Below, in pieces: positions 9,595 to 19,349 of a stretch of DNA of 64,000 nt; position 1 is the stretch's first letter, and every line of letters begins with the position of its first letter. Under the pieces are notes generated by a model. That model was not told where the DNA came from. It searched no databases and worked only from the letters and a program-made list of their open reading frames with translations. The stretch comes from Lachnospiraceae bacterium (GTDB lineage Bacteria > Bacillota > Clostridia > Lachnospirales > Lachnospiraceae). The stretch spans positions 117,277 through 181,276 of the forward strand of contig SVEB01000041.1 in the NCBI GenBank assembly GCA_015057635.1, in the 5' to 3' direction. The position numbers were made by a program, and so were the translations under genes.

Positions 9595-10131
9595 ATGAAG
9601 ACAATGATTAACCAGCTGTTTAAAACAGTGGCATTTCAGACTGTGGTAAGTGAAAAGATACAGAAAGAAACGCAGAATGCGCAGGAATCACCAGAGAATG
9701 TGAAAACAGAGGGGATTGCGCAAAAAGTGGAGGAGGCGTCGGGAGATGCTTCTGTACCGGCAGAAGAGTCTGCCGGGGATAGCACGACAGACGGTACGAT
9801 AGAAGGCGACACTGCTGCGGATATGACGGGAACCGAAGCGGGAGAAGGCGACACTGCTACGGATATGGCGGAAACCGAAGCAGGAGAGGACGGCGCTTTA
9901 GATATGCAGGGAGAGGCAGACGGAGTGGATATATCCGGAGATATGATGGCAGAGGACGGAATGGGAGATATGATGGAGACACAGACCGGCACGCAGGCAA
10001 GTGGTTCCGTATTAGCGAGCTATCCGTTTGTAATAGGCATATCAGCAGTTACTCTTGTTTTAAGCATTGTAATTGGAATTTTGTTAGCAAAGCGAAAAAT
10101 AAAAAAAGGACTTGATCTGTATGAGGATTAG
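9595..10131 (+). CDS. Acidic single-pass membrane protein of the ABC/CARDB operon
   Basis: A 178-residue protein that I do not recognise. The N-terminal ~25 residues are weakly hydrophobic. The middle (about 30-140) is strongly acidic, rich in Glu, Asp, Gly, Ala and Thr, and contains two 14-residue tandem repeats (EGDTAADMTGTEAG then EGDTATDMAETEAG). A membrane segment at about residues 145-168 (ending VIGILLAKRK) and a short basic tail follow. The start has a GGGAGG ribosome site. The stop overlaps the start of the permease gene by 11 nt, so translation is probably coupled. The composition suggests a disordered linker or surface-exposed accessory subunit. Confidence 0.7.
   Translation: MKTMINQLFKTVAFQTVVSEKIQKETQNAQESPENVKTEGIAQKVEEASGDASVPAEESAGDSTTDGTIEGDTAADMTGTEAGEGDTATDMAETEAGEDGALDMQGEADGVDISGDMMAEDGMGDMMETQTGTQASGSVLASYPFVIGISAVTLVLSIVIGILLAKRKIKKGLDLYED
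9802..9885 (+). repeat. Two 42-bp tandem repeats inside the acidic membrane protein gene
   Basis: Both copies start GAAGGCGACACTGCT and encode 14 residues each. They differ at a few positions, so the duplication is not very recent. Confidence 0.75.
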
Positions 10132-11449
10132 TGACTTGATCATAATGGGCCTTCGAAACTTAAGCAGACGAAAAGCCCGTACGGCCCTGACGGTAGTCGG
10201 AATGGTGATCGGTACCATTTCGATTGTCGTTATGGTATCAATCGGCATTGGGATGAATGAGACGTTTACGAAAAGCGTTATGGAGAATGGCAGCATGACG
10301 ATCATCTCCATTTATAAAGATTCTTATGTGGAAAATGAAAATGGAAACTATCAGAGCATAGAGCAGAAGATGAATGATGCGCTTGTAGAGCAGATTAAAG
10401 ATATTGAGCATGTAGATGCAGTAACTCCGATCTATAATAAGTATGTGCAGCTGACAAGCGGTAAGTATCAAAGCGGCATGGAACTGATCGCGATGGATTG
10501 CGCTGCGATGCCCAAGTTTGGTTTCCCGGAGTTAAAAGAGGGGGAATATCCGACAGCGGAGAATAATCAGATCATTCTCATTGGTGCGGAAGCGATGCGG
10601 GATTTCTATTATTTTAGCGGAAGAACTGTAAAACAGAAAACAATTGAGCTTGGGAAAGATAAGGTCTCATTCACGTTTCAGGAATATCAAGTAAATGAGA
10701 AGAAGAAGCCAGTTACCGTCACACTGAATAACTATGCTCTTTTTGCTGAAACACAAGATTACCGTTATAATTATTGCTCCTATATAGATTTGGAGTATTT
10801 TAAGTCACTTTATACAAAGTATGCGGCGACTTTAAAAGCGGAAGACCGGAAGAAAGCGCTGGCATCCCTGGAGAATTACGAAGAAATTCGTATTAATGTA
10901 GATAACATGAAGAATGTTATGGATGTGCAGAAAACAATTGAGGCAATGGGGTATAAGTGTGAAAGCGATATGCAGTATCTGAATTCCATGCTTGAGACAT
11001 CTAATATGTTGCAGATGGTATTAGGTGCAATCGGACTTGTGGCGATGTTAGTATCCGCAATCAATATTGCGAATACAATGGTCATGTCTATTTATGAAAG
11101 AACCAAAGAAATTGGTATTATGAAAGTATTGGGATGCTATATTCGGGATATTAAGAAGCTGTTTTTATTTGAGTCCGGCATGATCGGTCTGATCGGAGGG
11201 ACACTTGGAATCGGCTGCAGTTATCTGGCATCTTACTATATTAATAAATATGGAGGAAACCTTCTTTCCTCCATTATGCCGGGAGGCGGATATTATACAG
11301 AGGAAGGGGCAAAGTTCTCTCAGATTCCGATCTGGCTCCCTCTCGCAGCGACATTGTTCGCGATTGTTGTCGGTGTATTGGCAGGTTATATTCCTGCAAG
11401 ACGTGCCACAAAGATCAGTGCGATTGAAGCAATGAAGACGGATGGTTGA
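10121..11449 (+). CDS. ABC transporter permease, MacB/FtsX family
   Basis: A 442-residue permease with the MacB architecture: one N-terminal membrane segment (about residues 18-42, in NLSRRKARTALTVVGMVIG), an extracytoplasmic domain of about 230 residues, and three C-terminal membrane segments within an FtsX domain. The motif YERTKEIGIMKVLGC between the first two C-terminal segments and the terminal PARRATKISAIEAMKTDG are typical. ATG 10121 has an AAAGGA site 10 nt upstream; a TTG nine bases earlier is poorly placed. It is the last gene of the operon and pairs with the ATPase at 6203. MacB-type systems use ATP to drive periplasmic or extracellular partner movements; the CARDB protein is the likely partner. 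Confidence 0.9.
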   Translation: MRISDLIIMGLRNLSRRKARTALTVVGMVIGTISIVVMVSIGIGMNETFTKSVMENGSMTIISIYKDSYVENENGNYQSIEQKMNDALVEQIKDIEHVDAVTPIYNKYVQLTSGKYQSGMELIAMDCAAMPKFGFPELKEGEYPTAENNQIILIGAEAMRDFYYFSGRTVKQKTIELGKDKVSFTFQEYQVNEKKKPVTVTLNNYALFAETQDYRYNYCSYIDLEYFKSLYTKYAATLKAEDRKKALASLENYEEIRINVDNMKNVMDVQKTIEAMGYKCESDMQYLNSMLETSNMLQMVLGAIGLVAMLVSAINIANTMVMSIYERTKEIGIMKVLGCYIRDIKKLFLFESGMIGLIGGTLGIGCSYLASYYINKYGGNLLSSIMPGGGYYTEEGAKFSQIPIWLPLAATLFAIVVGVLAGYIPARRATKISAIEAMKTDG

Positions 11450-11458
11450 TAGACTCAC

Positions 11459-11508
11459 AAAAAGCATGCAAACTAGCAGAAGAATCTGCTGGTTTGCATG
11501 CTTTTTGT
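11459..11508 (+). terminator. Intrinsic terminator of the ABC/CARDB operon
   Basis: AAAAGCATGCAAACTAGCAGA pairs with its near-complement around an AGAA loop. A T5 run follows. Confidence 0.88.
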
Positions 11509-11613
11509 TCCTATTAGGGATTTTATTTCAAAAAATAGAAAAAATGAAAAAAGAACTCCCCGGAAAAATAGCAGTTATGCCAGATTATGATAGGGGATTT
11601 CCAATAGAAATGC

Positions 11614-11642
11614 TTGTGCTACCAAAATAATTGGTATATAAT
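11614..11642 (+). promoter_or_regulatory. Promoter of the NusG-II / Gx transporter genes
   Basis: TTGTGC (11614-11619), a 17-bp spacer and a perfect TATAAT (11637-11642), located 38 nt before the start codon. Confidence 0.65.
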
Positions 11643-11679
11643 CAAGAAATGAAGTTTTTTGAAAGGATTTTACTTTAAA

Positions 11680-12042
11680 ATGAAGAAAAAAGATATATTA
11701 CTAATCCTGGTCGTATTAGCCGTTGGCGTGTTCACCATTGCAAGTTTCCGCGCATTTCAGGAAGAAGGTGGACAGGTAGTTGTGACGGTGGCAGGAGAGG
11801 AGTATGCCACACTTCCTCTTAATAAGGATGCTCGTTTAGAAATTGAAGGGAAGTATGGCACCAATATTTTAGCGATAAAGGACGGTACTGCGAAGATGGA
11901 AGAGGCAGGATGTCCGGACCAGATCTGCGTTTATCACAAGGCGATCCAGTATAACGGAGATACGATTATCTGTCTTCCAAACCAGATTATTATTCAGGTT
12001 GTAGATGGTGAGGATCAGAAACTAGATTCCGTTGCGCAGTAG
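11680..12042 (+). CDS. NusG domain II-containing exported protein
   Basis: A 120-residue protein with one N-terminal membrane segment or uncleaved signal (LLILVVLAVGVFTIASF) and a small beta domain of the NusG-II type. The signature is GTNILAIKDGTAKM, GCPDQICV and ICLPNQIIIQV, with two cysteines in the CPDQIC motif. In Firmicutes this family is often encoded next to a Gx transporter and FMN/quinone-related genes, which matches the gene 15 nt downstream. The start at ATG 11680 has a GAAAGGAT site 11 nt upstream. The exact function is unknown. Confidence 0.85.
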   Translation: MKKKDILLILVVLAVGVFTIASFRAFQEEGGQVVVTVAGEEYATLPLNKDARLEIEGKYGTNILAIKDGTAKMEEAGCPDQICVYHKAIQYNGDTIICLPNQIIIQVVDGEDQKLDSVAQ

Positions 12043-12057
12043 AGAAAGGCAGGAAAT

Positions 12058-12576
12058 ATGCAGAAGAAGGTTCAGACAAAGAAAATGGCCCTTTTTGGTA
12101 TGTTGGTTGCACTGGCGTTTATTTTAAGCTATGTAGAACGCTTGATACCATTTCAGTTTGGAGTTCCTGGCATTAAGTTAGGTCTTGCTAACATCGTGGT
12201 TTTAATTGGACTTTATACATTGGGAGCAAAATCCGCGTTTTCCTTATCCATTATCCGTGTATTATTGACCGGATTTACGTTTGGAAATATGTATACTATG
12301 TGGTACAGTCTAGCAGGAGCTATGCTTAGTTTTATCTGTATGGCCTTGTTAAAACGATGCAAAGGTTTCAGCATTGTTGGGGTGAGCGTTGCAGGCGGTG
12401 TTGCCCATAACGTAGGGCAGATTGTCGTGGCAATGATTGTGCTTGGAAAAAGCATTATATACTACTTAGCAGTATTATTAGTTGCAGGTGTGGTTACCGG
12501 TGTTCTAATCGGGATTATCGGGGCCTCTATTCTAAAACAGGTAAGAAGAGCGTTTAAAATCATTATAGGAGAATAA
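12058..12576 (+). CDS. Gx transporter family membrane protein
   Basis: A 172-residue protein with about five membrane segments and the Gx transporter pattern: ALFGMLVALAFILSYVERLIP near the N-terminus, a glycine-rich PGIKLGLANIVVLIGLY segment, and VAGGVAHNVGQIVVA. Homologues are often annotated as the heptaprenyl diphosphate synthase component I, although no polyprenyl synthase subunit follows here. It is probably a membrane substrate-binding or uptake component; the substrate is unknown. It is co-transcribed with the NusG-II gene. Confidence 0.82.
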   Translation: MQKKVQTKKMALFGMLVALAFILSYVERLIPFQFGVPGIKLGLANIVVLIGLYTLGAKSAFSLSIIRVLLTGFTFGNMYTMWYSLAGAMLSFICMALLKRCKGFSIVGVSVAGGVAHNVGQIVVAMIVLGKSIIYYLAVLLVAGVVTGVLIGIIGASILKQVRRAFKIIIGE

Positions 12577-12770
12577 TGCGTCCTGTTTTCGGATGGTAAG
12601 ATAAGATGGTTTTATAAAATACTTAAAAACAGGGAATATAACCTGGCGCGCAAGGAAAGGCCAGAGTGATCGGCAGCGCGTCAGATAAAAAGGGTTTCGG
12701 ATACGGAACTCTTTGCTTTTACATAGACACGGCATGGAAGCCGAATAACAGGTGATCATGGAGAAAACAT

Positions 12771-13781
12771 ATGGCAACGATTCGAGACATTTCATTAAAA
12801 TGTGGTGTGTCCGTTTCCACAGTAAGCAAAGTACTGAACGGATATAAAGAGATCAGCGAGGAGACAAGGAAGTTTGTGCTGCGTGCGGCAGATGAACTGG
12901 ATTACGTGCCGAATGCATATGCAAGGCAGCTGAAACTAAAGAAGTGTTATAACATTGGGGTGTTATTTGATACACTATCCGGCTATAGCTTAAAAAATGA
13001 ATATTTTGCCCATGTTCTTGCTGCACTTAGAGAAGAAGCGGGCAGAAAAGGATATGATATCACCTTTATTGAAAATAATATCGGCAATCGAAAAATGACA
13101 TATTTAGAGCAGTGCAAATACCGCAATTTTGATGGGGTATGCGTGGTGTGCGCAGATTATACAAATCCGGAAGTATTAGAAGTGATTGGAAGCGATTTCC
13201 CTGTTGTGACAATCGATCACGGATTTAACGATGCTATCAGCATTTTGTCGGATAATTTAGATGGCATGCGGCAGTTAGTAGAGTACATTGTAGAATGCGG
13301 GCATGAGAAAATTGCTTATATTCATGGAACCAAGTCATCGGTAACCCATAACCGGCTTGTTTCCTTTCATCACATATTAGAACAGAATCAGATACATATA
13401 GCAGATGAGTATTTACGCGAGGGGGAATATCATAATGCAGAAATGGCAGAGCAGATCACTTATGAACTGCTTTCCTTAAAGGAGCCGCCAACCTGTATTA
13501 TAGCAGCGGATGACTTTTCGGCACTGGGGATAATAAAGGCGGTCAATCGTATGGGGCTTAGGATGCCGGAGGATGTGTCGGTGGCAGGATATGACGGGAT
13601 TTCGGTGTCTCAGGCAGTGACACCTAAGCTTACCACGGTAAGGCAGGATACGGATCAGATTGGCGGGGAAGCCGCAAGGCGCCTGATCAATCTAATGGAA
13701 AATCCGATGGGGACGCCGCTTGAGCATATTGTTTTGGGAGTATCTCTTGTAAAAGGGGAATCCATTTATAATAGGAAATAA
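12771..13781 (+). CDS. LacI family transcriptional regulator
   Basis: A 336-residue repressor. The N-terminal helix-turn-helix reads TIRDISLKCGVSVSTVSKVLNG with the hinge helix region near residues 45-60, followed by a periplasmic-binding-protein-like effector domain. Typical late motifs are AADDFSALGIIKAV, VSVAGYDGI and LTTVRQD. No sugar operon lies beside it: the next gene, 37 nt on, encodes an HD-GYP protein. Its regulon is therefore not evident from context. The start has a GGAGA site 7 nt upstream. Confidence 0.92.
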   Translation: MATIRDISLKCGVSVSTVSKVLNGYKEISEETRKFVLRAADELDYVPNAYARQLKLKKCYNIGVLFDTLSGYSLKNEYFAHVLAALREEAGRKGYDITFIENNIGNRKMTYLEQCKYRNFDGVCVVCADYTNPEVLEVIGSDFPVVTIDHGFNDAISILSDNLDGMRQLVEYIVECGHEKIAYIHGTKSSVTHNRLVSFHHILEQNQIHIADEYLREGEYHNAEMAEQITYELLSLKEPPTCIIAADDFSALGIIKAVNRMGLRMPEDVSVAGYDGISVSQAVTPKLTTVRQDTDQIGGEAARRLINLMENPMGTPLEHIVLGVSLVKGESIYNRK

Positions 13782-13818
13782 GAGAACGAAAGAGAACGAT
13801 AACTGAAGGAGAATACAA

Positions 13819-14934
13819 ATGAGGCTGGTATCGATAAGCATGCTAAAACCGGATATGGTTTTAGCGCGTTCGATTTATCATAACAATACCCTCGTATTAA
13901 GTGCGGGAAGAACAAACATTAATCAACATATAGACCGTCTTTTGGCAAGGGGAATTCGATCTGTTTATGTAGAGGATGGGGTCAGCGAAGGGATTGATAT
14001 TCCGGATGCCATTAAGGAGAAAACAAGAAATACTTGCAAGAAGGTGCTGCGTAATACATTGGAGGGATGCATTTCCGGAGGGAATGTAAGCTTTAAGGAG
14101 TTGAATAAGAGCATCGATGACATTATCAATGAAGTGCTGGAAAGCGGTGATATTCAAGTTAGCTTAAATGATATCGGTGCCGCAGATGAATATACCTATC
14201 AGCATTCGGTCAGTGTATCGGTATACTCACTTTTGATTGGAAGAGCTTTGAAGCTTCCAAGAAAGCATCTGACTCAGTTGGCCATGGGGGGGCTGATTCA
14301 TGATATCGGCAAGATCGAGATGGATCAGAGAATCATGTTTAAGCCTGGGAGTTTTACAAAGGAAGAATATGAGTATGCAAAGCTTCATGTGACACTGGGT
14401 TATCAGCGGTTACAGGATAATGACATGATTCCGGCTGCAGCAAAGCTGATCGCTTACAGCCATCACGAAAGAATGGACGGAAGCGGCTATCCGTTAGGAA
14501 TAAAGGGGGATGACCTTCATCTTTTCAGCAAGATTACGGCAATTGCTGATGTGTATGATGCCCTTACCACGGATCGCTGTTATCGGCCGAAATGGCCGGC
14601 CAATAAGGCGGTGGACTATCTGATTGAAAACGCAGGAACTCATTTTGCGCCGGAGTTGGTACAGCTTTTTATCAAACAAATCGCAATTTTCCCAAATGGT
14701 TCGATGGTTTTACTGTCAACTGGGGAAACTGGTATTATAAAGGAACAGAACCGAGGGCTTCCACATCGTCCGGTAGTGCGTGTGATAAAGGATGCACAGG
14801 GCGAAGAGATGAAGCCGTATGAGATTGATCTGTTAAAGGAACTAAATATCACAATTGTAGAGTCTGAGTTAGAAATCGTAAGAAATAATGCGGCTGGCTA
14901 TTATCCAGGAACAAAGGGATATGGTAAAGAATAG
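13819..14934 (+). CDS. HD-GYP domain protein (probable cyclic di-GMP phosphodiesterase)
   Basis: A 371-residue protein. An N-terminal ~110-residue segment resembles the DUF3391-like domain often fused to HD-GYP. The HD dyad is at H161-D162 (GLIHDIGKIE), a second His block is at H215-H216, and the GYP motif is in HHERMDGSGYP with G223-Y224-P225. The ADVYDALTTDR segment follows. All the metal-binding and signature residues I can identify are present, so activity on cyclic di-GMP is plausible. A GGDEF cyclase at 43450 could be the opposing enzyme. There is no signal peptide; the protein is cytoplasmic. It lies 23 nt before pepF. Confidence 0.9.
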   Translation: MRLVSISMLKPDMVLARSIYHNNTLVLSAGRTNINQHIDRLLARGIRSVYVEDGVSEGIDIPDAIKEKTRNTCKKVLRNTLEGCISGGNVSFKELNKSIDDIINEVLESGDIQVSLNDIGAADEYTYQHSVSVSVYSLLIGRALKLPRKHLTQLAMGGLIHDIGKIEMDQRIMFKPGSFTKEEYEYAKLHVTLGYQRLQDNDMIPAAAKLIAYSHHERMDGSGYPLGIKGDDLHLFSKITAIADVYDALTTDRCYRPKWPANKAVDYLIENAGTHFAPELVQLFIKQIAIFPNGSMVLLSTGETGIIKEQNRGLPHRPVVRVIKDAQGEEMKPYEIDLLKELNITIVESELEIVRNNAAGYYPGTKGYGKE

Positions 14935-14957
14935 AGAATAAAAGAAAGGAAAGGATT

Positions 14958-16757
14958 ATGGCAAAGGAATTAAAGAAAAGAAGCGAAGTAAATGAAAAGG
15001 ATACCTGGGCAATCACGGATCTGTATGCAACAGATGATGCCTGGAGGGCAGAGTTTGAAGAAGCAAAGAAGTTTAAAGAGGAACTTAAGAAATTCAAAGG
15101 AACATTAGGAAGCAGTGCAGAGACATTGTATGCGTATTACAGTTATGTGGATCAGATTTCGCTTGTGTTAGATAACCTGGTTTCCTATGCGGCAAGAAGA
15201 AGGGATGAGGATACCAAAAACTCTACGTATCAGGCAATGTACGGATCCATTTTATCATTATATGTAGAGATTGAAGGTGCATCTGCATTCGAACTGCCGG
15301 AAGTGATCGCGATTCCGGATGAGGTAATGGAACAGTTCTACAAGGAGAAAGAAGAATTAAATCTTTATAAACTTCATATTACAAGAAAGAGAAGCAAGAA
15401 GGCACATACCTTAAGCGAGGCAGAAGAAAAACTCCTTGCGGCGGCAGGAGAGGTAGCCGGAACTCCTACGAATGTATTTGGTATGTTAAACAATGCAGAT
15501 CTGGTATTCCCTGAAATTACAGATGAAGAAGGGAATAAGGTACGCTTAACACACGGCAATTTCATTCCATTTATGGAAAGTGCGGACCGGGAAGTGAGAA
15601 AAGCAGCATTTAAAGGTCTTTATTCGGTATATGAACAGTTTAAGAATACGCTGGCATCCGTATTAAACGGTCAGGTAAAACAGCTTATGTTCTTTGCAAA
15701 TGCGAGAAATTATAATTCTACTTTAGAAGCAGCTCTTGATAAGACCGAAGTTCCGGTAGCTGTTTACAAGAATCTGATTGAAGCAGTTCATGCCAATCTT
15801 CCATCCCTTCACCGTTATGTGGAGTTAAGAAAGAAGCTTCTTGGCGTGGATGAACTTCACATGTATGATTTATATACACCGGTTGTAAAAGACGTAGATG
15901 TTAAAATTCCATTCGAGAAGGCAAAAGAAACGGTATATGAGGCGTTAGCTCCTCTCGGTGAAGAATACCGCTCAATTTTAAAACAGGGATTTGAAAACCG
16001 CTGGATCGACGTATATGAAAATGAAGGGAAGAGAAGCGGTGCGTATTCTTCCGGAAGCAAGGTGCATCCATTTGTTTTATTAAATCATGCGGATACACTG
16101 GACAGTGAATTCACACTGGCACATGAGATGGGACATGCCCTTCATTCTTATCTATCCAACCAGACACAGCCAACGGTATATTCTGAATATACAATCTTTG
16201 TGGCAGAAGTGGCATCTACCTGCAACGAAGCGATTTTAATGAAGTATCTGTTAAGCAAAACGACCGACAAGATGGAAAAAGCATATCTGATCAATCATTT
16301 CTTAGAGAAGTTCAGGGGAACCTTATTCCGTCAGACCATGTTTGCGGAATTCGAGTTAAAGATCAATGAGCTTGCAGAAAGCGGAGAAAGCCTGACTGCC
16401 GAGACATTGTGTGCATTATACCATGATCTCAACGTTCAGTATTTCGGAAATGATATTGTGATTGATAAGGAAATTGATGTGGAATGGGCAAGAATCCCTC
16501 ATTTCTATTATAATTTCTATGTGTTCCAGTATGCGACCGGATACTCTGCAGCAATCGCTCTTTCTGAACGCATCTTAAACGGTGGAGAAGAAGCGGTGAA
16601 GGATTACCTGAAGTTCTTAAGCAGCGGTTCCTCTCAAGATCCAATTTCCCTATTAAAGATTGCCGGAGTGGATATGAGCAGTCCGGAACCAGTCAATGCC
16701 GCACTTCGTGTATTCGACTCTTTAATTCAGGAGATGGAAGAGTTGCTGGCAGAATAG
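14958..16757 (+). CDS. pepF: Oligoendopeptidase F, M3 family metallopeptidase
   Basis: A 599-residue zinc peptidase of the PepF group, the usual family length. The HEMGH zinc motif is at residues 389-393 and the third ligand Glu is probably E417 (FVAEVAST). The substrate-binding segment near the C-terminus (RIPHFYYNFYVFQYATGYSAA) is conserved. It is predicted cytoplasmic and acts on oligopeptides. It has an AAAGGAAAGGA ribosome site and ends at a bidirectional terminator. Confidence 0.94.
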   Translation: MAKELKKRSEVNEKDTWAITDLYATDDAWRAEFEEAKKFKEELKKFKGTLGSSAETLYAYYSYVDQISLVLDNLVSYAARRRDEDTKNSTYQAMYGSILSLYVEIEGASAFELPEVIAIPDEVMEQFYKEKEELNLYKLHITRKRSKKAHTLSEAEEKLLAAAGEVAGTPTNVFGMLNNADLVFPEITDEEGNKVRLTHGNFIPFMESADREVRKAAFKGLYSVYEQFKNTLASVLNGQVKQLMFFANARNYNSTLEAALDKTEVPVAVYKNLIEAVHANLPSLHRYVELRKKLLGVDELHMYDLYTPVVKDVDVKIPFEKAKETVYEALAPLGEEYRSILKQGFENRWIDVYENEGKRSGAYSSGSKVHPFVLLNHADTLDSEFTLAHEMGHALHSYLSNQTQPTVYSEYTIFVAEVASTCNEAILMKYLLSKTTDKMEKAYLINHFLEKFRGTLFRQTMFAEFELKINELAESGESLTAETLCALYHDLNVQYFGNDIVIDKEIDVEWARIPHFYYNFYVFQYATGYSAAIALSERILNGGEEAVKDYLKFLSSGSSQDPISLLKIAGVDMSSPEPVNAALRVFDSLIQEMEELLAE

Positions 16758-16777
16758 TGCAATAAAAATGACAGCAT

Positions 16778-16837
16778 AAAAAGCGTCCAAATCATCAAAG
16801 CTTCTAAAGAGAGGTGTTGATGATCCGGGCGCTTTTT
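16778..16837. terminator. Bidirectional intrinsic terminator between convergent genes
   Basis: AAAAAGCGTCC-AAATCATCAA pairs with TTGATGAT-CCGGGCGCTTTTT. There is a T run on each strand, so it can serve pepF and the minus-strand subtilase. Confidence 0.85.
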
Positions 16838-16878
16838 GCTATGGCGGTAAATAATCTTTTATTTTGATTTTTATGATA

Positions 16879-19104
16879 TTACTTTACTGTTACTTTGCAT
16901 TTTTTAGATGCACCGCCGGATGCAGTGACCGTAATGGTAGCCTTGCCTTTTGAGATGGCAGTCAGAAGACCTTCCTGATTCACTGTCACGATTTTAGGGT
17001 TCGAGGAGACATAGGCTATCTGGTCGGTACTGTCAGAAGGAGAAAGGGACGGCCATAAACGAAAGCACGTTCCGATTCGGAGCGTCTTTTTGGTACGATT
17101 AAGAGTAAGGTTAGTAGCTTTGATGATTTTGGCGTTTACGATGGAGATAGTTTTATTGCCTCGATAATCAGCGCTATAAATGGTGTATAGGCCGGGTTCC
17201 TTTAATGAGAAGGAAGTTTTGTCTGTGTTGGTGGAAAGCGGAATGCCAAAGGAGGAGGTTTTAAAGTCCTGAATGGAGCAGGCACCTTTTTCGTATTTGA
17301 GTGTTTTGACTCCGCTGTCTTCATCCACTGCCGAGACTGTCACGGAAATGGATTTATAATTGTCGGATACCTGATAGGATGTGATGATCTCAGGTGCTGT
17401 TGTATCATCCTTTACATAATAGGAAAATGCGGTTTCATTTCCGGCATAGTCGCTGATGTAAAAGGTATAGAAGCCGGCTTTCGTCAGCTGAAGGGAATGC
17501 CCGCTGATGGAAATTCCATTTGTCCCATGCTTAAATGAGCTTGCATCCTTTTTCCCTACTGCATATTTTACAACCCGTATGCCGGATGAGCCTGCATCCG
17601 CTTTTGTGAAATTAAGCTGCAGCATGTCTTTTTGAAAGGTGGTCTTAATGGCGATTTCGGGAGGGAAAGGATCGGTTTTAATTAAGTCTAGTGAGCTTAC
17701 CGCTGCAAATGCATCCGGAATGCCGGGGTGTTTAAGGAGATTCGTTAAAGATGGCAGTGTTTTCATGGTAGATACAATGATCTCCTTGATATTAGATGGA
17801 TACAGGTGAGGACAGTAAGCATACAGCATGGCGGCAATACCGGTGACATGGGGGGCAGCCATGGAGGAGCCGCTCATCGTGCCGTAAGATCCAACGATTG
17901 TGCTGAAGATATCGGAACCTGGAGCGGCAATGTCTACAGAAGAGCTGCCATAGTTGGAATCATAATCAAGCTTGCCATTTGAATCAATAAAGGTTACGGA
18001 AATCAGATTATCTAGATTTAAGCTGGAAGGAAACATGGGAACCTCATCGTTGTTACTCCCGTCATTCCCGGCAGCAGTCACAAAAAGCATCGAGGATTCC
18101 CGGATGGCCTGTTCAAGCGCTTCACTGTAAATGGTGGATCCCCAGCTCATATTACAGATATCGGCTCCCATCGCGGTAGCATATTTAATCGCTTTGACAG
18201 CATTTGCTACTGTGCCTTTTCCATTTGCTCCGCCGTGTATCTTAAGAGGGAGGATTTTGACGTTCACATTGGAGGCTACTCCTGCGATGCCGATCCCGTT
18301 ATCGGCTGTGGCGGCAATGATGCCCGCAATATGTGTGCCATGATCGTCATCATCTAAAGGGGAGGCAAGGTTTAAGCCAAGGCGTTTATTATATTCATAA
18401 TGGCAGACGGTGTTATCCTGGTTATAGAAATCCCAGCCATAGATATCATCGATATAGCCATTCCCATCATTATCAATTCCGTCTCCAGGGACTTCGGCGG
18501 TGTTGATAAACATATGTTTCACCAGATCAGGATGGGTCACATCGATTCCGGTGTCAATCACAGCCACAATCACTTCTTCCTTCGCATTTTGTTTCACATT
18601 GTAGCATTCCCAGGCAGCGGGAAGGTTTAGATCGATGCCGGGAGTGCTGTTTGTGATGCCGGTGCTTGAGCCGGATATATGGGTATAGGAACCGCTGTTT
18701 TGAACCGGCCACTGGGTATCCGAATAAGGATCATTCGTGACACCGCAAAGAGAAAGCTCATAGTTGGGTTCGACAAGACGTATCTTAGGAATCCTGCTCA
18801 GGGAGGAAAGAATGAAGGAAAGTGACTCCTTGGAGATGTCCCCCAGATCACATACTGTGTAGCAGTCAAAACAGTCGGTGATCGTAATTAGAGAGGTATA
18901 AGGTTCTAGCAGGTTAAGCATTTCCTCTTTTGTAACCGTTTCGTCAAAGCGGATCAAAAGAGACGATGTCTGATCCGAGAGACAGAATATTTCTTCTGAT
19001 ATGCAGGACAGAGAAGAAGCAGGTGACATAGTCAGGATACTAATAAAGAAGAGAAAAAAAGAGGACAGTAATAAGGCGAATTTAGGGATGGATGTTTTGT
19101 TCAT
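16879..19104 (-). CDS. Secreted S8 (subtilisin-like) serine peptidase with C-terminal Big_2 domain
   Basis: A 741-residue exported protease. The N-terminal 31 residues form a signal peptide. A propeptide-like region follows (about 35-130), then the S8 catalytic domain: D184 (AVIDTGID), H255 (DDHGTHIAG), the oxyanion Asn in VTAAGNDG and S414 (GSSMAAPHV). Two Ig-like segments come after it, each ending in a FYISDYAGNE or YSADYRGNK strand. A Big_2-type domain (about residues 665-741, SNPKIVTVNQEGLLTAISKGKA) closes the protein. There is no LPXTG or other anchor. The start has a GGAGG site 11 nt upstream. The protease is probably released or bound non-covalently to the wall; its substrates are unknown. 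Confidence 0.93.
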   Translation of the reverse strand: MNKTSIPKFALLLSSFFLFFISILTMSPASSLSCISEEIFCLSDQTSSLLIRFDETVTKEEMLNLLEPYTSLITITDCFDCYTVCDLGDISKESLSFILSSLSRIPKIRLVEPNYELSLCGVTNDPYSDTQWPVQNSGSYTHISGSSTGITNSTPGIDLNLPAAWECYNVKQNAKEEVIVAVIDTGIDVTHPDLVKHMFINTAEVPGDGIDNDGNGYIDDIYGWDFYNQDNTVCHYEYNKRLGLNLASPLDDDDHGTHIAGIIAATADNGIGIAGVASNVNVKILPLKIHGGANGKGTVANAVKAIKYATAMGADICNMSWGSTIYSEALEQAIRESSMLFVTAAGNDGSNNDEVPMFPSSLNLDNLISVTFIDSNGKLDYDSNYGSSSVDIAAPGSDIFSTIVGSYGTMSGSSMAAPHVTGIAAMLYAYCPHLYPSNIKEIIVSTMKTLPSLTNLLKHPGIPDAFAAVSSLDLIKTDPFPPEIAIKTTFQKDMLQLNFTKADAGSSGIRVVKYAVGKKDASSFKHGTNGISISGHSLQLTKAGFYTFYISDYAGNETAFSYYVKDDTTAPEIITSYQVSDNYKSISVTVSAVDEDSGVKTLKYEKGACSIQDFKTSSFGIPLSTNTDKTSFSLKEPGLYTIYSADYRGNKTISIVNAKIIKATNLTLNRTKKTLRIGTCFRLWPSLSPSDSTDQIAYVSSNPKIVTVNQEGLLTAISKGKATITVTASGGASKKCKVTVK

Positions 19105-19349
19105 GACAGAATGGCCTCCGAAATAAGGAATATGTATGAGAGAGTCTCTCTTTTAAGATAAAGGAAATAAATGTCATACGTGTGGCATTTTCCGTTATTT
19201 GTATAGGAAAGTAAAAGGTGCAAGAAAAAAAGCGCTGTGCTATAATGAAGAAAAGTGCATGCATATTATAGTGCTGCAAATACCGAATATATAGTATATA
19301 CAGAAGTGAGAAGCGATATCCAGAGTAAAGAGAGGAATTTTGTAGTACG

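Noticed and set aside
11442..11630. ORF of 62 codons after the permease gene
   Set aside because: It overlaps the terminator stem and has no ribosome site.
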